Origin: Formicarius rufipectus
Lineage: Eukaryota > Chordata > Aves > Passeriformes > Formicariidae
DNA length: 64,000 nucleotides
NCBI GenBank assembly: GCA_013399695.1
Contig: VXAU01004370.1
Location: 418,598 to 482,597, forward strand
Direction of reading: 5' to 3'
Part shown: positions 51,786 to 62,936 of the stretch, in pieces
Layout: each line of letters starts with the position of its first letter
Numbering within the stretch: the stretch's first letter is position 1
Program-made: the position numbers and the translations under genes
Notes under the pieces: generated by a model
Told to the model about the DNA's origin: nothing
The model's input: only the letters and a program-made list of their open reading frames with translations
The model's database searches: none

Positions 51786-54700
51786 TTTCCTGAGGTTAGC
51801 AACACAGAATAGCCTTGTTTGTTCAGGAAATACAAATCAAGAGTTTAAACTCCATCATTTCTAATGGAACAGGTACATTATGTCTATCTAGCAGGTACAT
51901 TATATATACATAAGTTCTTCTGTATTGAACATTGTCCAAGTTAGTTGATACTTTTCATGACTACATGAAGAACAAGAATGGAGTCTCAGTTCCTTCAACA
52001 CGGAAAGAATCAAGAAACAGAAGAAAATACCTTATTAATATTCATACTTGCTTTAGCTAATTCTTAAATCAAATTCATCTTTCTCAAATGCTTTTGCCCC
52101 TCTTGGTCATAAATCCCTTATTTGCCTCTTTGCCAAAACATTGATCCTTAAGTATGATGTTGATACCCTCACACCAAACCCTGCCAATGGGTGCTAGTAC
52201 AATCTTAGGTTTGCTTTGTTATTCAGCTTGAAAATAGGGGTGTTGCACAGTACCACTTCTTGTGTTGTGAGCTTTTATTCTAACCTTCAATTTGAAGAGT
52301 AATCCCATCTTCCTCATGTCCATGTGTGTTCTTCTCATTTCACTCATCCATTTAATCCCAGTCTTCAGTATCACCATCATCCTCCAGTACAGTTCCCACT
52401 TGTTCTCCATCAGAACAGACTGTGCTCTAAAGTTCCACCATGAGTTCACCCACATCAGAGACCCTTTCTTGTTAACAATTCCACTTTGCTCAGCAATCCA
52501 AAGAACCTGTAATCACAGCTGCTGGAATCATGCCTCATGTAAAGTGCTTTTGATTGAGATTAAAAAAAAAAAAAAACCAAACAGAACAAAGAACAATAAG
52601 TTTAACAATGAATAAGTGGAATAAAACTAGTTAAGATCAATTGCTCTTTTTTTCCTGCTGAACTTCAAAATTACCCTACAAATGCCACCCTCAGTGAAAA
52701 ATCATTATAGGAGAAAAATCCTAAACATTAGGAATTTTCCTAATTATGACATGTTTAGCTGCATTCAGACTCTCTGCATGAACTCCACATAATGCAGCCA
52801 TGCACAAAGCAATCGCTCTGTCTTCATCTGTTCCCTGTTGACTATGGTTCAGGTGAAATTAATGCATTAAATGATGGAATGTAGCTCCAATTTGCTACAG
52901 CTTTTAGAAAACCTTAATCCTGAAGGTGTATACACAAGTAATTCTGTTGTAGCAGATGTAACAGCAGATGCACCTACTACCTTTTTCAGAATAAAAAGTA
53001 TTGAATTAAACCACTTAAGAATTGTGAAACCAAAGGTTAAAAAAGCAGGAGGTGTATACCCTTATCTGAGATCCAGTGGTTTTGGCAAGTTACTAAGTAA
53101 AAGTGCAAGGATTAAGGAGAAGATGTTAACCTGAAAACTCTGCTCCCCACTGGAAATGAATAGTGGACACTTCAAGGGTGACAATTCTTGTTTTGTTTCA
53201 GTTTTAAACAGTGTTTCAAAAGGTATCACAGCCTCGTGAAACAACTATTCTCTCATCTGAAAATTCAACTCATCCTCTCAGAAAGATACTTTTATCCACC
53301 TCTGTTGCCCTGAATTCACCTATTTGTTCAGTGCTAGTGACCACGGGCTACAGAGGCCACATGCCTAGGCTCGCTGCAGCGCTGTACGCGGTGCCTGCTG
53401 TACCTGGTGCCTGGATAGCAACCCACAGCAAGAGCTGGAAACTGTCCTTGCCCCTTCAAACAGTATGTTATACCATCTGATGACTACACAGACAAACACC
53501 ACTTGGCCCTTCCCAATAGCCACAGAGCAAAAATGTTTAAGTGAATTCATGACTGCATGCCAGTGGAACAGTTCTTACATCACTAATAACCTGTCCTCCC
53601 CACTCCATGTATCTTGCACATGAACTTCATGCCTTTTTCTACAGCACTCAAGATATTTGTATGCTAAGCATGGCTTTTGCTCTTCCTCTCTACCAGCACA
53701 AAGATGATAAACACCCTCCAAAGCAAGAAATTGGTGTGCTTGCAATCGCATGAGACGAGTCTTTCAATCCACCCCCTTGGCAAGGTGGCAAAAGGAGCTC
53801 CAAGGGACAGAGTAGTAGGAAAACTGATAGGCAAAGTGGAGGAGAAAACCATTAGGAGCACAGCACCACAACCTCCTACACTGCCTGACACCTCTCTGAG
53901 CAAATTTGGGCTGAGAGACTGTAATCCACAAGGAAAAGATGGGAAGCTGAGACTGGGGAGGATATATGTTTTTACACGGTCTGTGTAGCCTCATATTGCT
54001 AATAGTGTGGTTTCCCTGCATGCTAACTATACAGATGGTGTAAAGGCTTGCAGGGTAACACTTTGGTTGAGCATAGGCCTGAATTTGCAAACAGGAAGTT
54101 TTGGGGGGGCTTGCAAGAAAAAAGAATATTTCTTATTAACCAAATTTAGTTATGCTAAAGCTATTTATCAGATAATGTGGACAAAGTAGGTCATTAACCC
54201 CTGCTGGTTTATGGACTTCTTTGATTGGTGCATGAGACACTTACTTAGGACACTCATAGCCATGCCCTGCTGCCCAGGATAGTATGTGTTGATTCTGATA
54301 ACTAGCAGCTGGCATTTTAAAAGTGGTCATTCTTCATGTGGATGACTGAGAAAAATCTGGGTATCTGAGAATATCTGAATGATCGCAAAAATTGGGAAAA
54401 AAAATAACTTCTTGAGAGACAAAACCACTCTTTTCTTTCAGGTGATATCTGTGTATGGGCTCAAATAAAAAAGCTATCCATCACACTAATTCATGCTGAT
54501 CCAGAATTTAATATGGGGCCCATTTTTATTATTATTTTCTCAGCCCTGTCTCACTGAGATGTAAGGATACATTAATAGAAAGACTAAATGGTTGGCTCAA
54601 AAGTATAATCAACATAGCATTTTTAAATTCCAGATGTAGTATTCATTAAAAACTAACAACTGTTATGCTGGAGACAAAATACCACTACCTACTAGCAGAT

Positions 54701-55629
54701 ATACAGTTTGGACAAACTACCTGGCTAAGATAGTATTTGGCATGGTACCTCTTTTGCAAATCACTGAATCTGACTGGTAGCAAAATGATATGACTTTGGC
54801 TTATAGTCAAAATTTTGCATTAAATTCAATGAACGAAAGAGGTACATTGAGCTTCTATTACTGTACTCACTGAGATAACTGCATTTCACTCAAATGTTCT
54901 GATTTTCACCAGCAGATCTCAAAGCACTTGAAAATGGTCCCATAAATATTTGGGATAAGAGGCACAGATGCAGAGATATATTCAGTCTTCCACTAGACCA
55001 CTAGCCAAAGCAGGAACAGAAAGCAAGGCCTCCAATCTTAAGGTTTTTCCATGCATTTCATTTGTAAGTATGCCCTAATTTGTACTTAATTACAGTGTTC
55101 AAGAAGTTCATACAAGGAAAATACTATGATTAGTGGTGTGGTTCATATCTACAGGAGGCAATGGATAATGAACATAGAAATGAGTCATGTGGCTTGCTAC
55201 TTCTTTTTCCCTCCTAAACAGCATTTTTCTTAATAAGATCCATTCCTGCACAGGCAAAGGACTTAAAACTTTTATAATCAAAATTCCATGTCTCCAAATT
55301 CTGTCAAAACTGAACATACTGGTTGTTTTTGTTGGGTTAGGAAATTTGTATAATCCTTACATGCAGTACAGCAGTTAAATAATCTATTTCTCTTCCTAGT
55401 GTGTCCAAGCCCTTAAAGCTCTCTTACAGAATATTGATGGACAATCCACATACTGATAACATGTCAAGAGTAATGCTACACCCTGCTGTGGGACTCCTTT
55501 TTTTGGGACTCCTTGGCTCCTTTCCTTGTTGTTTTTATTATGTGTCTCTGTGTTGTTTTTGCTGTTGTTTGTTGGGGGTTGGTCTCTTTGGATTGTTTAG
55601 TTTGAAGCTGATGGAATTATTTCTCAAAG
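51786..55629. other. Intergenic stretch, no recognised gene
   Basis: AT-rich DNA. An A-run lies at 52562-52575. An 87-codon ORF at 52871-53134 (+) reads smoothly but matches no family I know. A small CpG cluster occurs at 53342-53395 (about five CpGs). A T/G-rich hydrophobic-coding stretch at 55495-55600 is low complexity. Nothing here is supported as a gene. Confidence 0.45.
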
Positions 55630-55990
55630 TGGCTGCACGTGCTCGGTGTAGGAAGGGACAGAACGCTTGGATTGTGAGCAATAAAACAAGAAAGGGGAAC
55701 GAGCCTCTCAGCAGAGGCTGCTGCACAACTAAAATCCTCGCTGATAAAAAGAACTTAGCTAGATATTCTTAAGCAGTAATCTCCCCAATGCATTGGAAGC
55801 CTCTGCCCTCTACTGGCATTCCTGAAGAGCAGCCTGGCTGAGCCGTGGGAGTCTGTGATCATACCCCTGAGAGTCCTTGCAGACCGTGTTGAGACTGGCC
55901 GTATTTATAGAGCAAATCCTTCAGAACACGGTGCTTCAGGAATTGCAAGAATGACACTGTCTGACAACGGATCTAAATCTCAAGTGACAT
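55630..55990. promoter_or_regulatory. Candidate regulatory element: local CpG cluster with CTCF motif
   Basis: About ten CpGs fall in 350 bp, against almost none in the flanks. The cluster includes a CACGTG E-box at 55636-55641, a perfect 7-bp hairpin at 55702-55719 and the CTCF match described separately. It lies about 2.4 kb past the likely QDPR poly(A) site. A lost promoter, an unmethylated enhancer or a decayed GC-rich repeat are all possible. Confidence 0.35.
55803..55816 (-). promoter_or_regulatory. CTCF binding motif, 14/14 match
   Basis: Reverse complement CCAGTAGAGGGCAG fits the CTCF consensus CCASYAGRKGGCRS at every position. It is the only full match I noticed in the window. The motif on the minus strand would orient a loop anchor towards lower coordinates if bound. 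Confidence 0.55.
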
Positions 55991-57317
55991 TTGCTATTGA
56001 CTTCTGCAATGCTTTTCAGATGTCTGCCTACTTCTCACCTTGTACAACACTGTGAGGGTTAGTCTGAAGTATCTCCACATGCTATTACAGTTCCCATCTG
56101 TTTTCTTCCAGTGAGCCAATAGAAGGAACAGGAAAAATAATAAATGTTACATTTTGTTGTGGTGGTGGTTTTCATTACATTAATATAAAAAAAGAATCAT
56201 GCTTGTTTAGCATAACTAATTTCAACAAAATATTTCTAAGTGCAATTTGGGTTAATGTAGACTGCAACTGCTGAATGACTGAGTTACAATTATATCTGGA
56301 AACCTTTCAGTCTGTTTTCTTTGGATGCAGGGCATGATTCTAAACATTTATTTTGTGGCAATTGTTATTTGGTAATTGGTAGAAAACTAATTTTCCCACA
56401 GAAATATCATTAGGAGAAACAAATTAAAACTTGTTGGTAAAACATGTATTGCACAGTGAACTCCAAAAACATTTCAGATGCAGCCCCGTAATGAACCAAA
56501 GGTTCTGCAAAGCAACAGGAGCCATGGTCAGGGTCAGGTTCTGCAGGAGAGCAGCCACATTCCAGACTGCAGCTCAGTATTAACCCAGTTAACACCTGGA
56601 ATGCCAAAACCAGCTTCTCATCCTTGGATTTGTAATGATAGTACTGATATGCTACTGTACAAGTCTGTTCTACACTTGCTTGTGCTTTATTAAAATCTTT
56701 CTCCAAATATGCAGAAAAAAAATATTTGTACAGAGCCCTGGTGTTCTGACAAAGGCATGTTTTGTCTCTGCACATTTGCACTTGATGCCAGGTCTGGGAG
56801 ACTATAACTGTGTATGAACGCACCATGCAATTGCATCATCTTTTCAAAGGCCCATTGCCTCAGGTCTGGAAATATCACTTTTCAAACAATGATACACCTG
56901 TGGACTCCAGACCACTGAGCACAAACAGGTTGGAGTTTAAGAGCAAGACTGATCTGGCACGACTTATGTTTTATTTTTTCCCAGACCTCACCAACTTCCT
57001 TCTTCAGTAAACAGTAGTATGCATCTTTGAAAGACTGTATAGAAAAGTGCCTTACTAAACTGTCCCTGAGCATGTGAAATTTTTAGTATGACATTTATTC
57101 AGGACTGTACAAAAAAAATGTGATGAATCCAGCTGCATTAAAGAAATTAATAAAATATTGCATTCTTTAAAGGAAGATCAGTTTCTAACTTTTGCAGTTA
57201 CACTGTTGTTAACTCTGCCATATAAATAGTAAAATATGAAAAATTCAGGTGTTTTCAGCAACACTACAGTGGAAATTCATCAGGTACTGTATTTCGGTAA
57301 GCAAAAAATCATCCTTG
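55991..57317. other. Intergenic stretch with a run of minus-strand ORFs
   Basis: Three minus-strand ORFs follow one another at 57073-56882, 56878-56690 and 56826-56410 (63, 62 and 138 codons) without recognisable domains or splice logic. This could be a decayed retrocopy of a gene I do not recognise, or chance. Confidence 0.4.
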
Positions 57318-57388
57318 CCTGACCAGGGACTTGGACTAGATGATCTTCAGAGGTCTCTTCCAGCTCAAATTGTGCTGCAATTCTGTGA
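57318..57388 (+). repeat. CR1 LINE 3'-terminal fragment
   Basis: 'gggacttggactagatgatc', then 'ttcagaggtctcttccagc' and 'caattctgtga' match the plus-strand CR1 3' terminus (the region ending in ATTCTGTGA). Only about 70 bp remain. Confidence 0.85.
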
Positions 57389-58388
57389 AAATCTTCACAA
57401 CAGACCTACAATCTCTTTTCCATCAAGTTCCCCAGGTTAAACCCCTCACCTTTAGCAGTAAGCTTGGCATACACACACCTTCATTCTCATTCTCACTGTC
57501 TTCAATAACGTAATTTTTGTACTATTCTGCTCATACCTACAATTGAAGAAAGTTAATCCAGTCAAGTCTTTCATTCACAATTATGTTTTAACACTATTCA
57601 CTGTTTCAGCCAGCTTGGCAAATGGAAGCCTCCAAATCACGTTAGTTTGTAGTATGTAGCTACCCACTTTTCCAGGATATTCCAGGATAATTGAATAGTA
57701 ATTTAGTGTTTCATTCTTTACCAGCACCTTGCAGTTTCTGCCTCTACTCTCAGGCTACACAAACTGCTGGTTCAACAGCATGGCTGAGAGTCTTCCATTT
57801 AAAATCAAAAGACAGGTTTACAAATTGACAGTCCTGGACTGGTTTGATAGGACATAATAATTCCCCTCTCCAACAGCAAAATAGAATGAGTATAGAGACA
57901 GTCATACCAAAATGGGCAATCATGCCGTCTTAAAACTGAGGTGGACACATGAGCTTTTCCACTGTGAAGAGGTGAAACGTTTCCTGACTAAAGGCAGTAA
58001 ATCCTTCCACATCCTGGAAGTTAATGAAAACAAAAAAAGTGCAGACAGAGAACATACACAGAACTTTGCATATTCAACTGTTTTCAAGATGTTTCAAAAT
58101 ATCCAACAGCACTGGTTCCCTTAAGTCTAGGCTCAGAACATGCAATGCTTCCATTCTGCATCTGAACTGTATTTCCATGTAACACTTACCTCAGCTGAAG
58201 GCCTCCCTCTCTGCACGACTAGTAGATCTTTGGCACCATTACCACAGAAACATATTTTAAGCACCATGATCAGAATGAAATAATTAAAAAATTAACTCCT
58301 TTGCCATAACTGAACTGCACATTCAATCAAACTGATTAAAATGTTATCCAGATATTGGGATTACAGTGGAGACAGCCCAGTATATAAA
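57389..58388. other. Spacer downstream of QDPR, no gene seen
   Basis: About 1 kb of AT-rich DNA between a CR1 tail and the presumed QDPR cleavage site. No exon or repeat is recognised. Confidence 0.5.
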
Positions 58389-58398
58389 ACAATATACA

Positions 58399-58404
58399 TT
58401 TATT
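58399..58404 (-). terminator. QDPR: Likely QDPR poly(A) signal AATAAA
   Basis: TTTATT on the plus strand is AATAAA on the sense strand. It is the only canonical hexamer I found in the 760 bases after the QDPR stop codon. T/G-rich sequence follows on the sense strand within 30 bases, as expected for a downstream element. Cleavage would fall near 58375-58390. Confidence 0.45.
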
Positions 58405-59161
58405 TAGCACAAAAAGTTCCATATTCAAATAGAAGTGCATGTATGCTTTTTCTACTACTTTACGGCACTCGGCTTTTTGAAAAAGTGAAGAACCATCATG
58501 ACTAACAGAAAGACATACCAATCATTTGACAGAATGACACTTTTATGCTACAACTGTAGGCCTGAGAGCAGCTTATGAACTGTAAGGCAAACAAGGAACT
58601 CCTTCTCAAGTGAGTGATCTCTACACAGTTCCATTAACTCAAGTGGAACGTTCACAAGAAAAATGTTACACGACTAGGACACAATATATGACTCCAATGT
58701 TTCCTGTGGTTACAGTCACCGTAAGATGCAGTAGTGTCATTATATTCTCAGACAGAAAAAGACAGAGTGCTGAAAGAGTCACAGTAAGTTGCCAGAAACA
58801 CTTACTGAGAAAGAAAGAAAAAAAAAAAATTAAAATCCAACCATGTACGCGATTACATGACATAATTAAGCAAAACTCCCACTCCAGAGAAAACAGGTAA
58901 ATTGACACATAATGCTCAGAGTTAGGACACCTGCAGACTTTAAAGCCTGCAACCTTAATTTAGAGACAAGTACTTGATATTATTTGGTAAACAAATGCTG
59001 ATAGCTCACAAATGACAGCATGAAAACATTCCTTGAAATCTGGTTCCATTAAAGGCATAACTACAATCACTGGATACAGAAGATCATCCAAATTATACAG
59101 GCAGATGGATCTTCCACAGCTTCTCCTTCGCTGAAGTCTCCATCACCTTAAGTGACTGACA
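58399..59161 (-). other. QDPR: QDPR 3' untranslated region (predicted)
   Basis: The stretch runs from the stop codon to the first canonical AATAAA, about 760 nt, a normal size for this gene. It contains an A-rich run on the plus strand (58810-58833), i.e. a U-rich run in the mRNA, and no repeat. The two overlapping ORFs at 58610-58908 are chance. Exact ends are inferred. Confidence 0.5.
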
Positions 59162-59270
59162 TCAAAGATGTGCTGCTGAAACTAGTTCAGTCTTCCCACC
59201 TGTAGTTATCACCTGGATTAGGCTTCCAGAGCTTGGTCGATTCTTTCCTGTTATCCAGTCATAAAAGGTT
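59162..59270 (-). CDS. QDPR: QDPR exon 7 (terminal coding exon), dihydropteridine reductase
   Basis: QDPR is the cytosolic NADH-dependent short-chain dehydrogenase that reduces quinonoid dihydrobiopterin to tetrahydrobiopterin, the cofactor of phenylalanine, tyrosine and tryptophan hydroxylases. This 109-nt exon starts after a CAG acceptor (59271-59273), completes a glutamate codon begun in exon 6 and encodes 35 more residues before TGA (59162-59164). The segment 'TFYDWITGKNRPSSGSLIQV' is near-identical to the C-terminal part of vertebrate QDPR, which helps form the dimer and active-site pocket. The last residues, ending SAAHL, differ from the human end (TPAYF as I recall it) and are one residue longer. 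Its 3' splice site is preceded by a long T/G-rich tract at 59311-59425. The open frame, splice phase and low divergence show a working exon. Confidence 0.95.
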
Positions 59271-59310
59271 CTGTTTTAAAACAAATGGATAAAACAGGCT
59301 GAGGAGGAAT

Positions 59311-59425
59311 AAAAAAAAAACAACCAACCAAACAAAAAAAAACCCAACAACAAAAACAACCAATACAACCAACCAAAAACAAAACAAAAAAAAACCCAAA
59401 AAAAACAAAAACACAAAAAACCCAA
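59311..59425 (-). repeat. A/C-rich low-complexity tract (T/G-rich in QDPR sense)
   Basis: About 115 bases of A-runs mixed with CAACC, CCAA and CAAA units, with almost no G or T. On the QDPR sense strand it is a T/G-rich stretch ending about 40 bases before the exon 7 acceptor. The ORF at 59259-59462 (V/F/L-rich) is an artefact of it. Confidence 0.85.
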
Positions 59426-60840
59426 CTACTACTATTGTGTATTGACAGAAAGCATAAACCAAAACAAAAGCCTATTATTTTTCCTTATTTTCCTACTGCA
59501 CTCTAGTGATTTCTATGTGTGCTGTAAACCAGTGATGCAATCCCTGGATTCAGACCCTCCAAGCTGAACAGAGGTCCAGAGAAGTCCCTAGGGCTTTACA
59601 GCACACACACACACAGAGGATTTTCAGAACATCTCAGAGGAAAAGGCCAGGAGCTTAAAATGTCAGAGTGGCAAGGTTTTTTCCAAGTTGAAAAAAAAAA
59701 AAAAATTGAGAAGGGGAAGAGGGGATATTTTAGTTGCCTTTATAACATGTATCAGAAACACAGTTTTCTGACTAGGATAGAGTTGCTAAAACCATTACTC
59801 TGCCATCAGGCCATTATAACACTTCACTATTTAACTGTGAAAGTGAACTCAGCAGAAGCACAAAAGGCCTTAAGACATCCAAAATAGTGCTGAGTAAAAT
59901 AGATTCATTCTAGGTAGCACACCAGAACACTCCTTATCAAGGTGCAATTCAAACTCCTTCCTCAAAACAGAATACAGAAAGTGCAGTGTATTTTACAGGT
60001 CCATCAACACTTGCAATAATGCAAGTTGTTGGAACATCCCACTACCCGACAAGAGCTTTCAGGGCACAAAATTCAAGTGCCATGCTGGAAAGGATCTCCT
60101 GCATTCTTCTCAGGATGCAGATGTTGCCAACAGTTAATAACATCAGATGTTTTCTGATGCACAGATGGTGAGGTTTTCAGTTTTCAAAGTTAAGTTAATT
60201 AGACACAAAAAACCCCCGTCAACCTAATTCTTCAACAAGGATAAAATACTTAACAGTTAAACAATGAATTTGCAAAACCACATCTGGCTAAGCAATCTCT
60301 GGATCACAATAAATTAAGGATCTTTTCCTAAACATTTTTAAGCCAACCAAATTCAATGGATGGAGCCCTTTTAAAGAGCCACATCAGACAGCTACATAGA
60401 CTGCAAACTAAACAGCTGCAACTAAAACCATTTCCAACTCTGGCATCCACCTTTAAAAAGATTCACATAAAGAAGAAAATCAAATGTCAGAACTAAACTA
60501 CTCTCTGAACAACTAGCAAGAGGTAAATCCAATTTCAGTGTCAGTTCTAAAAGACTTTAAAATATGTAAAAGTAAATCCCTTTACAACAAATTTATATCC
60601 AACTCTGTACTTCTTCAAAGAGGCAAGACAGTTGTACCCTTACTTTCTTCCTTTTGACAGGTGACCCTCAGCAGAATCTCTGCTACTCCCCATCACATGG
60701 CAGAAAGCAATGCCTAGGTTGCACCTTCTCTAACCATGAGGAATGAAAACAGTAAAACCAATAATCTCACCCTGCCATTATATTAACTACAGTTGAAGTG
60801 TCAGCATTTTCCAACATCATTCAAGGCAAGCTTTTGATTG

Positions 60841-60888
60841 ACAAAAAACCCCCAAAAAAAGCGAACAAACAACCCCCCCAACAAAAAN
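60841..60888 (+). repeat. A/C run with ambiguous base
   Basis: A-runs alternate with five- and seven-C runs, ending at an N (60888). It is probably a simple repeat that was hard to sequence. Confidence 0.7.
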
Positions 60889-61355
60889 TTTTTCTAAACA
60901 AGAGCAGGAATTTTGCCAGTTGAGAGAACTGAACTAACACACCATACAATGAGCAGTAAAGAATGTTTAAAAGAAAAGGAATCCCACTCAAGTTTACATG
61001 CCTATTTGCAGTTTATCTTTAAGCCAGGTGTCTCCTGCACCTGCTCTCTGCAATTTAATTTGTCTACAGGTTTTATGTGATTCTCTGGCTTCCAACTCCT
61101 TAAGGCCTTAAGGCTATTTCCCGTGCTGCAATAACTTCTGTAGAGAAGGTGAAGTTGATGGAGTTGGGCTAATTTTCTCCAGTTAACAAGCCTGTGCAAG
61201 AAAACCCAATGTGATTTAGAAACACACACAATGAGGTGATAATGGAGAAAAAAACTCCACTCAAATCCAAGGCAGCTATTTAAAAAGAACATGCACTAAG
61301 ATGCAACGGCAAGAGGTACAGTGAGAACTTGCTCAGTTATCACATGGATACTCAC

Positions 61356-61439
61356 TCTGCAACGAATTCTAAGGGTGTCCAGGAGCTGAAATCTGCATCA
61401 GGCATGGATTTCCTGTTTGCTGGTGTGTCTAAGGTAACC
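61356..61439 (-). CDS. QDPR: QDPR exon 6, dihydropteridine reductase
   Basis: The 84-nt exon lies between a TAATCCCAG acceptor and a GTGAGT donor. With the split proline codon from exon 5 and the split glutamate codon into exon 7 it encodes VTLDTPANRK and SMPDADFSSWTPLEFVA. This is the conserved stretch of vertebrate QDPR after the catalytic helix that carries the substrate-loop region. The start and end phases fit both neighbours exactly, with no stop or frameshift. Compared with the human sequence from memory there are only a few conservative changes (for example A for M after DTP, D for E after SMP). It is flanked by introns of 1388 and 2085 bp. Confidence 0.96.
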
Positions 61440-62827
61440 CTGGGATTAAAAAACAGAAGCAAACCTTTTATTTATATGTCATGTTTCTGATGAGCACCAC
61501 TTGCTTCAATTCATTGCTGTAACGTATGTTTGACTTCTACACCATGTGGTATGGATTTCCCTTGCATCCTCCCCACGTGTTAACAACACACAGTCATCAG
61601 TTTCAATGTACACCCAAGGCCCCAACCTATAATCTCTTATCCTTCTAGCTCACCAAGGAATTGCCTATTAGGCCAATCAGCTCACAGCTCCCTTCCTACC
61701 TCTCTCATGCAGACAGGGAATGGCAGTAATATGCTTGTCCACATGTACTGCACAGCATATGGGCACTACATCCATGCTTTAAAACAGTCCCATGCCAGGA
61801 GCAAATGCAGTGATCCAGTGCACAAACAGAAGTTTTGATTTTGATGATGCATATTTACACTACATACAATGATCCTAAGGATGAACTTTTCACAGCTCCC
61901 TCAGAGAGATGCTGTTGACAACTGAAGGTATATTTACCCTTGAAAAATTCACTCAAAGGACAGAGTTTTGCAAGAGAGCTACACAAGAGTAGCATGCACA
62001 AGAATCCAGTGAACATGGCATCTGCCTTCCTGTAGAAGGTGCTGTCAATTATCCAAACACTTTTAATGTCATTCTTCTCTGACCTAAAGAAGTGTATGCA
62101 AAGAGCATGTATGTGAGGGAAAAAAAAAAAAAAGTACGGAGAATTCAAGTAGCGTTCCGAATTCCTGTACAGGACTCTTCAGTTTCAGGTCCTGGACTAA
62201 ATATGGACCTGGTAAGAAAAATACTTCTAATTTTTGCAGCAGAATTGATAAAATTAGACATAGTGAGGATCTACTAAGCCATCCACTTCTTACTATCTTT
62301 CCTCATCAAAGAGAGATCTGTGACAGGCAAATATAAGCTAACCTTTTTCTTTTCAGAGATCCTCAAAGTGACCTAATTTTACCAATCAAGTATAGATATG
62401 TAGCACCTCATGAAGAAGCATCTTTAACAAAGTGAAAATGTGTCAAATAATCCTTTGCTTTACTGTTATCACACAGTTAAGCCTAAAACTGTCTTGAATA
62501 GCTCATCTCATTTTTAGAGCTCTGTTTATGCTGAAAAAAAGACAATCACACATTAATGCATGGCTACAGTCAAACTGGTTAAAATTAATCAAATTTGAAT
62601 CCTAACATCCACTACTGCTTTGCAAAGCAAAGGAAAAGGTAGTAATGTTTAGGGTGTCTTGCATATCATTTCATTCATACTTTCAAGATATCACCTTTCT
62701 CAGTGAAACTGTAAGGTCTGAGAAACTGTTTATGTACTGTGAACAGGACACTACCAGCATATCTACGTGGCTCTGGGTTACAGCAGTAATTAAATAAAAC
62801 AGCAGAGGCAACTACGCAACCACTTAC
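61440..62827 (-). other. QDPR: QDPR intron 5
   Basis: The 1388-bp intron has a GTAAGT donor (just below 62828) and a pyrimidine-rich acceptor ending TTTTTTAATCCCAG. It is unique-looking and AT-rich. An A-run lies at 62120-62133. No repeat or nested gene is recognised. Confidence 0.9.
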
Positions 62828-62936
62828 GGTAAAATGGCAACAGCAGCAGAACCAGATGGCAGGCCACTACTGGCACCAGCTAAACTCTGACAAAGCTGGT
62901 GCACTGCTCCTTTGGCCATGCCATAGGCAATCATCC
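62828..62936 (-). CDS. QDPR: QDPR exon 5, catalytic YxxxK exon of dihydropteridine reductase
   Basis: The 109-nt exon runs from a TTGTTAG acceptor to a CC|GTAAGT donor. It encodes 'MIAYGMAKGAVHQLCQSLAG' followed by a less conserved turn and 'AAVAIL'. The YGMAK motif is the short-chain dehydrogenase catalytic YxxxK pair (Tyr150 and Lys154 in the human enzyme), so the active site is intact. The helix after it builds the dimer interface. Its first two bases complete a glycine codon from exon 4, which lies beyond the window. Compared with the human protein the variable turn reads ASSGLPSGS, where I recall human KNSGMPPGA. Orientation and order of the exons show that the gene runs leftwards. The 5' half of the protein (NADH-binding Rossmann part) is outside this window. 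Confidence 0.97.

Larger units (their letters stand above)
59271..61355 (-). other. QDPR: QDPR intron 6
   Basis: The 2085-bp intron begins GTGAGT (after 61356) and ends TTTTAAAACAG (before 59270). It contains the A/C-rich tract at 59311-59425 and the mixed A/C run with an N at 60888. The 96-codon minus ORF at 61002-61292 lies inside it and is not coding. Confidence 0.9.

Noticed and set aside
51870..51903. Two copies of CAGGTACATTAT 22 bp apart
   Set aside because: A tiny local duplication without further structure; probably replication slippage.
55401..55772. 123-codon ORF with a hydrophobic stretch
   Set aside because: The apparent membrane segment is translated from a T/G-rich low-complexity tract.
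59259..59462. 67-codon minus ORF rich in F, V and L
   Set aside because: It translates the A/C low-complexity tract and overlaps the QDPR exon 7 acceptor in another context.
61002..61292. 96-codon minus ORF between QDPR exons 6 and 7, considered as an alternative last exon
   Set aside because: It has no similarity to the QDPR C-terminus, while exon 7 at 59162-59270 fits in phase and sequence.
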